Shown piece by piece: positions 43,731 through 52,422 of a stretch of DNA of 64,000 nt; positions within the stretch are counted from its first letter, which is position 1, and each line of letters begins with the position of its first letter. The notes below the pieces were generated by a model. That model made no database searches. It was not told where the DNA came from and saw nothing but the letters and a program-made list of their open reading frames with translations. The position numbers and the translations under genes were made by a program. The stretch is from Halosimplex carlsbadense 2-9-1. Its GTDB lineage: Archaea > Halobacteriota > Halobacteria > Halobacteriales > Haloarculaceae. Where the stretch lies: NCBI RefSeq assembly GCF_000337455.1, contig NZ_AOIU01000013.1, positions 62,001 to 126,000 on the forward strand, given 5' to 3'.

Positions 43731-44987
43731 ATGGAGGTCCGGCGAACCGCGCCCGTCAAACTCGTCGTTCCTGACGAGCGCCGTGACGACCTCCACGAAT
43801 CCGCCCGGCAATTCCTTCACTGTGCCAACCGTGCCGCCGAGTTCTGTTGGTCCGACCGTTCTTACACTGAGTGTGTCACGGCCAACACGAGCGCACGAAC
43901 TGCGCTCTACGCCGATCTCCGCGACGAAACCGACCTCACCGCGAACCTCGTGCAAGAAGCCATCCGCCGCGCCGTCCAAGCAGTCAAAGGCTGTGTTGAA
44001 CGGTGGAAACAAGGGAAGCGAGTGAGCCAACCGGAATTCACGTCATGGAGTATGCTTTACGACAAGCGGAGCGCGACGTTCTACCGGAACAAAGTCTCAC
44101 TCTCGACTGTCAACGGGCGCGTCGAGTGTGACTTTGAACTTCCTTCGGACAGCCCCACGCCATACGAGGAGTACGTGCTGTCCAAGGAGTTCGAGTTCCG
44201 GGCGAGTACGCTCCAGTACGACGCAGTCGACGACGAGTTCTATTTCCACATCACCACTCGGAAGTACGACTCCGATGGAGACGGTGAGAACGCAGAGGTT
44301 TCGGAAGATGCCAAGCACCAAACAGCCCTCGGTATCGACCTCGGCGTCAACAGTCTCGCCGTCTCCTCGACCGGGCGCTTCTGGCAAGGAGACGACTACG
44401 ACCACTGGTGCCGCGAGTTCGAGAAGCGACGTGGGAAGATGCAACAGCGCGGGACGCAAGCCGCACACAACGCTTTGCTTCGCCTCGGCAAGCGCGAAGA
44501 AGCATGGCGCAAACAATACATCCACACCGTCGCCAACGAGATCGTCACGGAGGCTGTCGAACACGGCTGTAACGTAATCGTGTTCGAGGACTTGACCGAT
44601 ATCCGAGAGCGGCTTCCGGAGGCCAAATGGCACCATCTATGGGCGTTTCGACGCCTCTACGAGTATGTCTCCTACAAGGCTCCTGAACGCGGTGTCTCCG
44701 TGGAACAAGTCGAGCCGAACTACACGTCCCAACGCTGTTCTCGAACGGACTGTGGGTTCACGCACGACGGCAACCGCCACGGAGACCACTTCGAGTGCCA
44801 GATGTGCGGCTACGAAGTGAACGCGGACTACAACGCCACGAAGAACATCGGGATGCGGTACGCTCTGGAACGACAACACAGACTCCGGTCCTCGCCCACG
44901 TCGGGGAGCGGAGACGCACCAGTAGACGTGCGTGTGAATGGTGGGACGGTGAACGGCGAGAGTCACCAGCCTATTGCCGGGGGCTGA
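43731..44987 (+). CDS. tnpB: TnpB RNA-guided nuclease of an IS1341-type element
   Basis: A 418-residue TnpB, ancestor of Cas12. The RuvC triad looks intact: Asp203 in GIDLGVNS, Glu286 in VFEDLTDIRERL and Asp366 in NADYNATKNIG. The zinc finger uses Cys336, Cys341, Cys356 and Cys359. The N-terminal wedge/REC part is normal. TnpB with its omega RNA cuts target DNA next to a TAM matching the element's left end. No frameshift is visible, so it may be active. Codon choice is less extreme in G/C than in neighbours, in keeping with a mobile origin. Confidence 0.93.
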   Translation: MEVRRTAPVKLVVPDERRDDLHESARQFLHCANRAAEFCWSDRSYTECVTANTSARTALYADLRDETDLTANLVQEAIRRAVQAVKGCVERWKQGKRVSQPEFTSWSMLYDKRSATFYRNKVSLSTVNGRVECDFELPSDSPTPYEEYVLSKEFEFRASTLQYDAVDDEFYFHITTRKYDSDGDGENAEVSEDAKHQTALGIDLGVNSLAVSSTGRFWQGDDYDHWCREFEKRRGKMQQRGTQAAHNALLRLGKREEAWRKQYIHTVANEIVTEAVEHGCNVIVFEDLTDIRERLPEAKWHHLWAFRRLYEYVSYKAPERGVSVEQVEPNYTSQRCSRTDCGFTHDGNRHGDHFECQMCGYEVNADYNATKNIGMRYALERQHRLRSSPTSGSGDAPVDVRVNGGTVNGESHQPIAGG

Positions 44988-45061
44988 TCGCCGGGAGTCC
45001 ACATCAAAGCCCCACTCTCAAGGACCGAGGCGCTCCGAGGGAGTTGGGTGGGGTAGTTTAC
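44890..45061 (+). ncRNA. Predicted omega RNA (reRNA) at the tnpB 3' end
   Basis: In this family the guide RNA overlaps the end of tnpB and the right end of the element. Here CCCCACTCTC (45011-45020) can pair with GAGGGAG.TTGGGTGGGG (45036-45054), and the scaffold ends at GTAGTTTAC. The guide would be the first ~16-20 bases past 45061, within the promoter of the next gene. The 5' limit is a guess. Confidence 0.6.
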
Positions 45062-45096
45062 CGAACGGTTTTGGGGACGGCGGTGCCCGCTCCGCT

Positions 45097-46221
45097 ATGA
45101 CCGACGAGCGAGCGACCGATACGGGCCCGACCGCAGGCACCGACTGGCGGACGGCAGGACCAGAGATCCGCCTGACCGACGCCGACGCGGCCGAACCGCC
45201 GCGGGAGACCACACCGGCGGATGCGCAGGCGGGCGCGAACTTCGTCGTGTTCGAGCCTGGGTGGCTGCCCGACGACTGCGCGGTGGGCGAGACGACGATC
45301 CGGCCCGAACAGCCGCCAGGGCGGCCCGAGGGGCTGGACGCCGCGGACATCGGACAGACGCCGTACAGCGAGGGGAACCCGTCGGCGGTCCGGACCGTCG
45401 TGGCGGGCGAGGACCGCGAGTTGCGGATCAAGCAGTTCTGCTACGACTGGGCGCCGCCGGCCGCCAGCGTCGCGCCGCTGTGGGGTACCGAGGACCCGGC
45501 GCCGGTCGAGGCGGGCGACGCCGTCGGCTTCCTCGGGACCGACTACAAGGACAACCGCGGCGCCTGCGTCCAGCGGGCGCGCACGCAGGTCGAGGTGTCC
45601 GTGCTGGAGGGGGCGTTCGACGACGACGAACTCGAAGGACTGCTCGACGGGCTAGAGCCGGCAGCGGATCCCCAGTCGACACCCGTCCGACAGGTCCCCT
45701 TTCACCGACTGAACTACTGGGCCCGCTACCGGTGCGAGGCGGTGGGAGTCCCACACGGGCTGTGGAGCCACGGGATCGCCCGGCCGTACGACGAGAGCGT
45801 GCCGTGTTCGCCGGCCGCGCTCGGTGGAGTGTCTCCGGCGTTGCTCGTGCCGGGCGACGACGGCACCGGCGCGGACTACGCGCTCGACTCGGCCGCGACG
45901 TTCCCCGACAGCGGCGCCGTCGAGGCCGTCTATCGCCGCGCGAGCAACGGGAGCGACCACCTGTGGATCACTGCGGCGGCGCCCGACAGCGAACTCGGTC
46001 CGGCGGTGCCCCCGGAGCCGGCCGACCAGCCGGCACAGACCCGCGAGACGGTCGAGCTACGCGGTGAGCGCGTCCACTACGCGGCGCTGACGGAGGGGTC
46101 GGGCGCGTGGGAAGCGGTCTGGACGGAGGGCGGCGTCACCTACGCCGTCGTCGCGGGCGCGTCGCACCACCTCGACGGCGAGGCGTTCCGGCGGCTGGTC
46201 GAGGGGCTGGAGCCGGTCTGA
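45097..46221 (+). CDS. Hypothetical protein, 374 residues
   Basis: A soluble acidic protein starting MTDERATDTGP. It contains two related halves, each with an FVVFEPGWLPDD or VPFHRLNYWARYR-like opening and a 'GL(E/D)P' type end (LLDGLEP at about 188; LVEGLEPV at the C-terminus), hinting at an internal duplication of a DUF4367-like beta domain. No signal peptide is visible. The IS1341-type element ends only 35 bp before its ATG, so its promoter is at least partly provided or disturbed by the element. Confidence 0.75.
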   Translation: MTDERATDTGPTAGTDWRTAGPEIRLTDADAAEPPRETTPADAQAGANFVVFEPGWLPDDCAVGETTIRPEQPPGRPEGLDAADIGQTPYSEGNPSAVRTVVAGEDRELRIKQFCYDWAPPAASVAPLWGTEDPAPVEAGDAVGFLGTDYKDNRGACVQRARTQVEVSVLEGAFDDDELEGLLDGLEPAADPQSTPVRQVPFHRLNYWARYRCEAVGVPHGLWSHGIARPYDESVPCSPAALGGVSPALLVPGDDGTGADYALDSAATFPDSGAVEAVYRRASNGSDHLWITAAAPDSELGPAVPPEPADQPAQTRETVELRGERVHYAALTEGSGAWEAVWTEGGVTYAVVAGASHHLDGEAFRRLVEGLEPV

Positions 46222-46236
46222 CCCGCTACCACGGTC

Positions 46237-47250
46237 TCAGAACAGGTCGTCCTCTTTCAGCTCGGACACGACCTCGCGGACGCGCTGGGCCTGTCCCTTC
46301 GGGACGACGAGCGTGCGGTCGCCGTAGGAAGCCACGACGAGGTCCTCGACGCCGACGACGCTGACGTGACCGTCGGTGGCGACGACGGTGTTCTCCGCGT
46401 CGATCGTGAGCGCGTCGCCGAGGACCGCGTTGCCGTCGTCGTCGGCGTCGACGACCCGGGAGACGGCGTCCCAGGCGCCCAGGTCGTCCCACTCGAAGGT
46501 CGCCGGGACGAGCGTGGCGTCGTCAGTGGCTTCCATGACGGCGTAGTCGACGCTCACCGGGTCGACGGCGTCGAATCCGCGCTCGGGCTCGCCGTCGTCC
46601 AGCGCGTCGACTAGGGGAGCGAGTTCAGTGTCGCCGGCCTCCCGCAGGAAGGCGTCGGGCGTCCAGGCGAACATCCCGGCGTTCCAGTAGTAGCCGTGGT
46701 GGCGGTAGCGCATCGCCGCCCCCTGGTCGGGTTTCTCGGTGAACTTCTCGACGGGGTAGTAGGTGCGTCCGTCCGCGGCTTCCGACTCCTCGCCCGGCTT
46801 GATGTAGCCGTAGCCGGTCTCCGGGCGAGTCGGTTCGACGCCGACGGTCACCAACGAATCGGTCTCGGCGGCGACGGCGGCGGCGTCTCCCATCGTCCCG
46901 GCGAAGTCACCCTCGATATGGTGGTCGCTGGGGAGACAGACCAGCGTGCAGTCGCCCACCTGTTCGCGGACGCGGTGGGCGGCGTAGACGAGTGCCGGGC
47001 CGGTATCCTTGGGCTCGGGTTCGGTGAGGACGGCCGCGTTCGGGGCGTGTTCGCGGACCTGGTCGGCGAGGTCTGGGCGAGTGAGGACGTACACTTCGTC
47101 GGCGAAGCCGGCGCGGTCGACGGTCTCGGCTAAGAGCGAGCGGTCGCCGGCGAGCGGGAGGAACTGCTTCGGGCGGTCGCTCCGGCTGGCGGGGTAGAGT
47201 CGGGTTCCGGTCCCGCCCGCGAGGACGACGGCGACGAGCGTGTCGGTCAT
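46237..47250 (-). CDS. Mannose-1-phosphate guanylyltransferase
   Basis: A 337-residue nucleotidyltransferase. Diagnostic motifs: LAGGTGTRLYPASRSDRPKQFL at the N-terminus (nucleotide loop and Lys), PSDHHIEG, RPETGYGYIKPG, VEKFTEKP and YYWNAGMF. It makes GDP-mannose from GTP and mannose-1-phosphate for glycan building. No isomerase domain is fused (bacterial ManC is about 480 residues), so it is the single-domain type. It converges on the preceding hypothetical gene with a 15-bp gap. Confidence 0.95.
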   Translation of the reverse strand: MTDTLVAVVLAGGTGTRLYPASRSDRPKQFLPLAGDRSLLAETVDRAGFADEVYVLTRPDLADQVREHAPNAAVLTEPEPKDTGPALVYAAHRVREQVGDCTLVCLPSDHHIEGDFAGTMGDAAAVAAETDSLVTVGVEPTRPETGYGYIKPGEESEAADGRTYYPVEKFTEKPDQGAAMRYRHHGYYWNAGMFAWTPDAFLREAGDTELAPLVDALDDGEPERGFDAVDPVSVDYAVMEATDDATLVPATFEWDDLGAWDAVSRVVDADDDGNAVLGDALTIDAENTVVATDGHVSVVGVEDLVVASYGDRTLVVPKGQAQRVREVVSELKEDDLF

Positions 47251-47322
47251 GGCCGTGTGGTCGGACGGGTCGGAAAAATAGCCGCCGGTCGCGGCGGATT
47301 CGGCGGCGACCGGTCGCGGGGG

Positions 47323-48156
47323 TCAGCGCACGCCGAGGAAAGCGTGCAGTTCGTCGGCCGTCCGCGCGGGCGCCTCGCTCGGTCCGGAGTGACTGACGCC
47401 GTCGAACTCGACGAAGCGACTCGACGGGAGCGCGTCGTGGACGGTCCGAGCGCTCTCACGGAGGAAATCGGGACCGTCGGTCCCCGACAGGACGAGCGTC
47501 GGCACGGCCACGTCGAGGCGCTCGGGAACCTCGTAGCGCTCGACGGCGTAGTTCATCCGGATCACTTCCTCGGCGAGTTCGACGCAGTCGGGCCAGACCG
47601 GCCACTCGTCGAGCCAGGCGTCCAGGTCGTCGCCCTCGCCGGCGTGGATCACCTGATCGACGTAGAGCTTCATCGCGCCCTCGCGGTCGCCGTCGTCGAG
47701 CAGGGCCGCCATTCGGTCGGCCAGATCGGCGTGTTCTCTGAACGATTCCGGGAGGACTGCGGGCTCGTAGGCGACGACGGCCTCGATCTCGGCCGCCTGG
47801 TCGTCCGCAGAGAGCGCCCGCGCCGTCTCGATAGCGGTGAGGGCGCCGAAGGAGTGCCCCAGCAGGACGGGCGGGGCGTCGCTCTCGTCGTCGGCGCCGA
47901 GGTCGTCGACGAGCGCGCGGACGGACGCGACCTCCCGGCCGAGCACCTCGTCCGGTCCGGTCTCCTCGTGATCGTCGAGGCAGGTACCAAAACCCGGTCG
48001 CTGCGGGACGACTGCGGCGAACTCCTCGAAGTGGGGGATCACGGGTTCCCAGTACTGCCGCGGGGCCATCCCGCCGTGGAGGAGGACCAGAGGCTGGCCC
48101 TCGCCGCGGCGTTCGTACTCGACGTCGATACCGTCTGCGCTCGTGGTCGTTGGCAT
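47323..48156 (-). CDS. Alpha/beta hydrolase
   Basis: A 277-residue protein starting MPTTTSADGIDVEYERRG. Oxyanion strand LVLLHGGMAPRQYW, nucleophile elbow GHSFGA (Ser near 98), acid Asp in LSGTDGPDF and base His in DGVSHSGPSEAP. It belongs to the broad esterase/haloperoxidase-like group. Substrate not evident. It lies upstream of the guanylyltransferase gene in the same direction, 72 bp apart. Confidence 0.9.
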   Translation of the reverse strand: MPTTTSADGIDVEYERRGEGQPLVLLHGGMAPRQYWEPVIPHFEEFAAVVPQRPGFGTCLDDHEETGPDEVLGREVASVRALVDDLGADDESDAPPVLLGHSFGALTAIETARALSADDQAAEIEAVVAYEPAVLPESFREHADLADRMAALLDDGDREGAMKLYVDQVIHAGEGDDLDAWLDEWPVWPDCVELAEEVIRMNYAVERYEVPERLDVAVPTLVLSGTDGPDFLRESARTVHDALPSSRFVEFDGVSHSGPSEAPARTADELHAFLGVR

Positions 48157-48310
48157 GGAACGCTCCGTACTCCGCCGGCGGGGCTACGTTTGACTCTCAG
48201 TCGTGCGGCCGCTTTTATATTACGCCGCGATTTCCCCGCCCTCGGCGCCGGGGCCTGCGGACTCTCCTCCTCGAGGGATCCGGTGATATATCCAGTAGAT
48301 CTGATGGGAC

Positions 48311-48337
48311 GATACGTTCAATACATTCGATACGCTA
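48311..48337 (+). promoter_or_regulatory. Three 9-bp direct repeats before the MarR-like gene
   Basis: GATACGTTC, AATACATTC and GATACGCTA follow each other without a gap 9 bp before the ATG at 48346. This is a candidate autoregulatory operator. TATA-like boxes lie upstream at 48211-48220 (GCTTTTATAT) and 48285-48291 (GATATAT). Confidence 0.45.
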
Positions 48338-48345
48338 TTTTCAGT

Positions 48346-48723
48346 ATGCCGATCAGCACGGACCGATTCGAACGGCTGGGTGCCGACGGGGATGAAGACG
48401 GGCCGACTCCGGGCACGAACGCGTCGGCGATCCTCACGTTCCTCCGGAACAATCCGGACAAGGCGTACACGCAGAGCGAGATCGCGGACGTGACGGACGT
48501 GAAAGCGGGATCCGTCGGGCCGACGCTCGTTCGGTTGCGGGATCGGGGGCGCGTCGACCACCGCGGGCACTACTGGCGCGTCAGTGACCACGACCGAAGC
48601 GTGGACGCGGCGGCCGGCCAGTCCGCCGATGCGCTCGCGAGTCGCGAAGCCGACGACGAGAGGCCGGAGATGGCGGCCTGGCGGGACCACGCCGTCGATC
48701 CCCGCGAGCATCGCGATGAGTGA
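48346..48723 (+). CDS. MarR-like winged-helix protein, probable partner/antitoxin
   Basis: A 125-residue protein. Residues about 25-80 form a winged helix (ASAILTFLRNNPDKAYTQSEIADVTDVKAGSVGPTLVRLRDRGRVDHRGHYW), followed by an acidic, disordered C-terminus rich in Arg/Asp/Glu. The stop overlaps the start of the PemK-like gene by 8 bp. In haloarchaea such pairs look like toxin-antitoxin modules with a MarR-type DNA-binding antitoxin, an arrangement different from the AbrB/MazE type. Confidence 0.82.
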   Translation: MPISTDRFERLGADGDEDGPTPGTNASAILTFLRNNPDKAYTQSEIADVTDVKAGSVGPTLVRLRDRGRVDHRGHYWRVSDHDRSVDAAAGQSADALASREADDERPEMAAWRDHAVDPREHRDE

Positions 48724-49072
48724 CCGGTTCGCGGCCGGCGACGTGTTCTGGGCGCCGGACCCGTACAACACGGGTGGCGACCCGCGACCGTGGCTGGTGC
48801 TGGCCGCCGAATCGATCCCGTACGCAGGCGAAGAGTACGTCTGCGCGGGACTGACGCTGAGCGACCTCCCAGACAACGTCGAGGTCACCGCCGAGGACTG
48901 GGTGGTAGGCGCTGACCCCGAGCGAACGTCGTACTGCTCACCGTGGGTCCTGGCGACGGTCAAACACGGCGCGGTCGCGAGCGCGCAGGGGTCCGTGACC
49001 GACGCGTTCACCCGCCGGGTGGTCGACCGGAGTGTCGCGTACCTTTCGGGTGACGTGTCCGTTGAGTCCTGA
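48716..49072 (+). CDS. PemK/MazF-like putative toxin
   Basis: A 118-residue protein starting MSDRFAAGDVFWAPDPYNTGGDPRPWLVL. The GDVxxA...RPxLVL opening and the SYCSPWVLATVKHGAV segment match the PemK/MazF SH3-like fold of mRNA interferases; the Arg in DPRPWLVL corresponds to a conserved position. Length agrees with MazF proteins. The start ATG lies within the end of the upstream HTH gene (8-bp overlap), implying coupled translation. Toxicity is an inference. Confidence 0.8.
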   Translation: MSDRFAAGDVFWAPDPYNTGGDPRPWLVLAAESIPYAGEEYVCAGLTLSDLPDNVEVTAEDWVVGADPERTSYCSPWVLATVKHGAVASAQGSVTDAFTRRVVDRSVAYLSGDVSVES

Positions 49073-49118
49073 GCGGTGGTGTCGCGGGGCGGATGGCCGT
49101 GACGGGACGCGGTCGAGG

Positions 49119-49835
49119 TCAGCGTGACCACTCGAGGGGTCGCGGACGCGCCTCGACGTGGGTCTCGACGAGGTGGGTCTGCGCGCGGCGGAGTCGCTCG
49201 GACAGCGAGGAGGCGGAGATTCCCAGTTCGGCGGCCACGTCTTCGAGCGTCGCGGTCCGCGGGATCTCGAAGTAGCCAAGTCGGTGGGCGGTCCCGATCG
49301 CCTCGCGCTGGGCGTCCGTGAGGCCGTCGCCGTCGGTGTCGTCCCCGAACGGCTCGGCGCTCTCGCCGACGCGGGTGAGCTTCCGGAGTCGGAACGAGGT
49401 GTTGCGCTGCCAGAACTCGCGAAGCTGGTCGAAGGCGGCCCGGTCGGCGAACCGGCCGGCCTGGAGCCAGCCCGTCGGCCTGGCGCGGATGAACTCGATC
49501 TGGACGGGCGTCTCGTAGAGCGCGCGCAGGTCGTCCAGATCGTCGAGGCGGTCGCCGAGCTGTTCGGCCATGCTCGTGCCCGGCGTGATAGTGTAGCGAC
49601 TCGCGCCGTCCTCGCGGACGACGAGGCGGTACTCGCCGACGAACGCCGTCGACTCGAAGGCAGCCTCGACGGCCGCGGTCGTCTCCGGGTTGGCGGTCAC
49701 GACCGCGGTAAAGCGCGGCCGCTCGCCCTCGCCGAGACCGATGGAGAGTTCCATTTCGGCGTCGGGCACCGCCGCGGCCACGTCGACCAGCGGGAGGGCG
49801 TCACAGCCGAGGTGGTATTCGGCGTGGAGGGCCAT
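49119..49835 (-). CDS. Bacterio-opsin activator (HTH_10) family regulator
   Basis: A 238-residue regulator. The N-terminal two thirds are the bat-type effector domain (MALHAEYHLGCDALPLVDVAAAVPD...), and the C-terminus is the HTH_10 domain (GLTDAQREAIGTAHRLGYFEIPRTATLEDVAAELGISASSLSERLRRAQ). It is the compact form of the family without PAS or GAF input. Targets are unknown. It converges on the PemK-like gene. Confidence 0.9.
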   Translation of the reverse strand: MALHAEYHLGCDALPLVDVAAAVPDAEMELSIGLGEGERPRFTAVVTANPETTAAVEAAFESTAFVGEYRLVVREDGASRYTITPGTSMAEQLGDRLDDLDDLRALYETPVQIEFIRARPTGWLQAGRFADRAAFDQLREFWQRNTSFRLRKLTRVGESAEPFGDDTDGDGLTDAQREAIGTAHRLGYFEIPRTATLEDVAAELGISASSLSERLRRAQTHLVETHVEARPRPLEWSR

Positions 49836-49895
49836 AATCGCAGGTCAGTTCGGAGTGTCAAATGCCCGTCGAAAGTCACGCTCCCCGAGTACGAC

Positions 49896-50177
49896 CTACC
49901 ACGTTTCGATGTCGCCCGAGCGGATGTCCTCGACGCAGCCCTGGCAGTCCTGGGACTGGGGGTCGAAACAGCCCGGTCTGTGTTCGGGGTCGAGTTCGAC
50001 CGCGCGGCGCTCGGCGTAGCGCCGGCAGACGATCTTCGCGCGGCCGTCCTCGCCGTGGGGCAGGTCCGCCTCGACGGAGCGGCGGGCGTGTCTGTAGGCG
50101 CGCTTGGCCTCGCCGATCTGGCGGCCCGCCGACCGGAGCTTCTGCCGGAGAATGCGCTCGATGCGGTCGTCTGCCAT
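49896..50177 (-). CDS. Small conserved haloarchaeal protein (DUF7091-like)
   Basis: A 93-residue protein starting MADDRIERILRQKLRSAGRQIGEAKRAYRHARR, a basic helical N-terminus, then Cys residues in KIVCRRYAERR and PGCFDPQSQDCQGCVEDI that could bind metal. I recognise the general pattern from haloarchaeal genomes but no function is known. It lies 60 bp upstream of the bat-type gene in the same direction. Confidence 0.75.
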   Translation of the reverse strand: MADDRIERILRQKLRSAGRQIGEAKRAYRHARRSVEADLPHGEDGRAKIVCRRYAERRAVELDPEHRPGCFDPQSQDCQGCVEDIRSGDIETW

Positions 50178-50236
50178 CTGGTCGCCGCTTAGGAGGCGTG
50201 GCCCTTAGCCCCGTCGGCGTCCGAAGGGGTCGAACG

Positions 50237-50941
50237 TCAGGCCAAGTCGTCGATCACCGGTTCGACCTCACCGAGCGTCTCGACGATGTCGTCCGGTTCG
50301 CGCACATCACCGACGGGCGGCGTCGCGTGGGCCGTGACCTGCACGGTCGTCATCCCGACTTCGGCGGCCCACGTGTCCTCGTCTACCCTGTCGCCGACCA
50401 TCAGACAGTTCTCACCGCGGAAGCCCGTTCGGTCGAGAAAGATCTCGAACGGTTCGACGGTCGACTTCTCCGCTTCGATCTCGGCGGACGTCAACACGAG
50501 GTCGAAGGCGTCCGCGAGACCCGCCGCTGCGAGCCGCCGGTTGGTCATCAGTTTGTTCCCGTTTGTGATAGCGCCGACGAACAGGTCGTGGTCGCGGCAA
50601 TGGCGTAGGACCGATTCGGCGTCCTCGGACAGCGATTCGGCGTCGAGTCGCGTCTCCCAGAACACCCGATCGAGGGCTTCGATGTCTTCCCGCGGTGCGT
50701 CGCGACCCCAGACCTCGAAGAACAGTTCGGTGTAGCGACCGAGTTCGAACCGTCGGTGGTCGCCGTGGTAGCGCTCTGCGAACCGTTCGCCCGTTCGCGC
50801 GGTCAGGTCGTCGAAGGTTTCGCGGTCGATTTCGTAGTCACGTTCGCACATCTCCCGATAGCGTGCGTCGACCGCCCGCTCGACCGCATCGTCGCCGTGG
50901 AAGAGTGTCCCCCCGAAGTCGAAGACGGCCGCGTCGAGCAT
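50237..50941 (-). CDS. HAD superfamily hydrolase
   Basis: A 234-residue HAD phosphatase. Motif I is DFGGTLFHGD, with Gly in place of the usual second Asp; motif II Thr is in AITNGN; the Lys is in EKSTVEP; motif III/IV is MVGDRVDEDTW. A helical cap inserts after motif I (about 15-90), as in the L-2-haloacid dehalogenase/phosphoglycolate phosphatase-like group. The Gly at the second catalytic position is also found in some active HADs but lowers confidence in phosphatase activity. Confidence 0.9.
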   Translation of the reverse strand: MLDAAVFDFGGTLFHGDDAVERAVDARYREMCERDYEIDRETFDDLTARTGERFAERYHGDHRRFELGRYTELFFEVWGRDAPREDIEALDRVFWETRLDAESLSEDAESVLRHCRDHDLFVGAITNGNKLMTNRRLAAAGLADAFDLVLTSAEIEAEKSTVEPFEIFLDRTGFRGENCLMVGDRVDEDTWAAEVGMTTVQVTAHATPPVGDVREPDDIVETLGEVEPVIDDLA

Positions 50942-51007
50942 CTCGATTCGTACTCTCGACGTGGACGGGAGGCGTAAAAATCTACCGTGGACCTCGCTCG
51001 CGCGGCG

Positions 51008-52033
51008 TCAGTCCGCCTCGACTCGCGGTTCGGTCCGGAGGTCGACCTCGACCCGGCGCCCGCTCCGGGCGGACTCGTAGGCCGCTTCGGTGACGGCGGT
51101 GACTTTCAGCGCGTCGCGCGCGGTCGCCGGCGGTTCCGCGCCCTCCCGAATGACGTCGACGAACGCCCGCCCCTTGTCGCGGTACTCACCGTCGTGGTCG
51201 GACGCATGCTCGCGATTCTCGCCGTCGACGAACGCGAGGTCGCGCTCGCCCCAGTCGCTCCCGCGGACGCGGAACCCACCGTTCTCGCCCCAGACATCGA
51301 GGTGTTCGCGCACGACCGGCGCATCGCCCGAGACGCCGACGCTGGCGACCGCGCCGTTCTCGAAGGCGACGTCGAGTGCGGCCTGCTTGTCCACCCGCTC
51401 GGCGTCGTCGTCGAACTGCATCTGCGCGCTCACCGAGACCGGGGAGAGCCCCGTGGTCCACAGGAGGGCGTCGAGGACGTGGCTGCCGGTGTCGTAGAGC
51501 TGCCCGCCCCCGGAGAGGTCGGGGTTCGTCCGCCAGGTGCCCCGCTGGTGGGTGATCCAGTCCTGCGTGATCGACGCGCTGAGGAACTGCGGGTCGCCGA
51601 CCCGTTCGTCGAGCGCCTCGCGAGCCCGCCGGAACGCCGGCGAGAGGTGGCGCTGGTACCCGACCATCAGCGCGGCGTCGCTCGCCTCGCTGCGACGAAC
51701 GAGATCGCGCGCGTGGTCGAGGTCGACGCACAGCGGTTTCTCACAGAGGGTGTCGATCCCTCGTTCGAGGGCGGCGACGACCTGTTCGTAGTGCAGCGTG
51801 TGTGGGGTGGCGATCGCTACCCCGTCGAGATCCGCGCCGTCGAGCATCGCCTCGTGTGACTCGTAGCGATGGCGGTCGGGAACGCCGAACTCCTCGGCGG
51901 CGCTCCGTCGATTCTCGTCGCTGACGTCCGCGACCGCGACGACTTCGGCGCCGTCGACCGCCTCGACCTCACGCGCGAGCGGCGTCCCGAGACCGCCTAA
52001 CCCCGTCACCCCGATCCGGATCGTATCTACCAT
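51008..52033 (-). CDS. Gfo/Idh/MocA family NAD(P)-dependent oxidoreductase
   Basis: A 341-residue protein. N-terminal Rossmann fold with GVTGLGGLGTPLA, EKPLCVDLDHA (the conserved Glu-Lys-Pro), then GGGQLYDTGSHVLDALLW in the C-terminal alpha/beta domain with the conserved Asp and His. Members oxidise or reduce sugars, inositols and related compounds. The substrate cannot be read. It lies 67 bp upstream of the HAD gene in the same direction. Confidence 0.93.
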   Translation of the reverse strand: MVDTIRIGVTGLGGLGTPLAREVEAVDGAEVVAVADVSDENRRSAAEEFGVPDRHRYESHEAMLDGADLDGVAIATPHTLHYEQVVAALERGIDTLCEKPLCVDLDHARDLVRRSEASDAALMVGYQRHLSPAFRRAREALDERVGDPQFLSASITQDWITHQRGTWRTNPDLSGGGQLYDTGSHVLDALLWTTGLSPVSVSAQMQFDDDAERVDKQAALDVAFENGAVASVGVSGDAPVVREHLDVWGENGGFRVRGSDWGERDLAFVDGENREHASDHDGEYRDKGRAFVDVIREGAEPPATARDALKVTAVTEAAYESARSGRRVEVDLRTEPRVEAD

Positions 52034-52422
52034 ATCTGTCCCATGTGATCACGTTTCAAGACTCTTTGGTTCCCGAGGGAGGGAGAGATTCGAGTCGATG
52101 GACACCGGATACGTTCGGGGTTCCTGTTCGATACGTCGGGCACCACAACGGCCCTGTCGATGGTTCGGCCGCAGTGGTTCGCCCGCGGTGGCCGGCCCCG
52201 GTGGCTCGCCGCTCGTCCTGGCGGTTCCGGTCTCGGGGAGGAGTGCGGCGTCACCCGCGGAAAGCGCGCGTTCCCGGTGGTCGTGCGGGTGTCGAGAATG
52301 TCGCCATTGGGGCCCCAGAACCGGATTTTCACTTACACTCCGGCGTGCGAGAGTTTATATACGGGGGCGACCAAGAGAAGGATGTCTCCCATCGAAAACA
52401 ACGCGGAGACAGGAACGACAAG
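52034..52422. other. Divergent spacer upstream of rpa
   Basis: No credible gene is found in most of this 390-bp gap. It ends with a strong TATA box (TTTATATA, 52354-52361) and the leader micro-ORF of rpa. The left part would hold the promoter of the Gfo/Idh gene. Confidence 0.6.
52354..52361 (+). promoter_or_regulatory. TATA box of the rpa transcript
   Basis: TTTATATA is centred about 25 bp before the micro-ORF ATG at 52382 and 66 bp before the rpa start. Confidence 0.65.

Larger units (their letters stand above)
43655..45061 (+). mobile_element. IS1341-type (IS200/IS605 family) element with tnpB only
   Basis: Contains an intact tnpB and the typical right end: structured sequence after the tnpB stop ending GGGTGGGGTAGTTTAC at 45061. 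No tnpA (Y1 transposase) is present. The left boundary is approximate, taken from the shift in base composition. Movement would need TnpA in trans. Confidence 0.75.

Noticed and set aside
52045-52422. Upstream extension of the rpa frame by about 126 codons
   Set aside because: The extension has no RPA similarity and crosses the TATA box at 52354; the start at 52423 fits the conserved helix.
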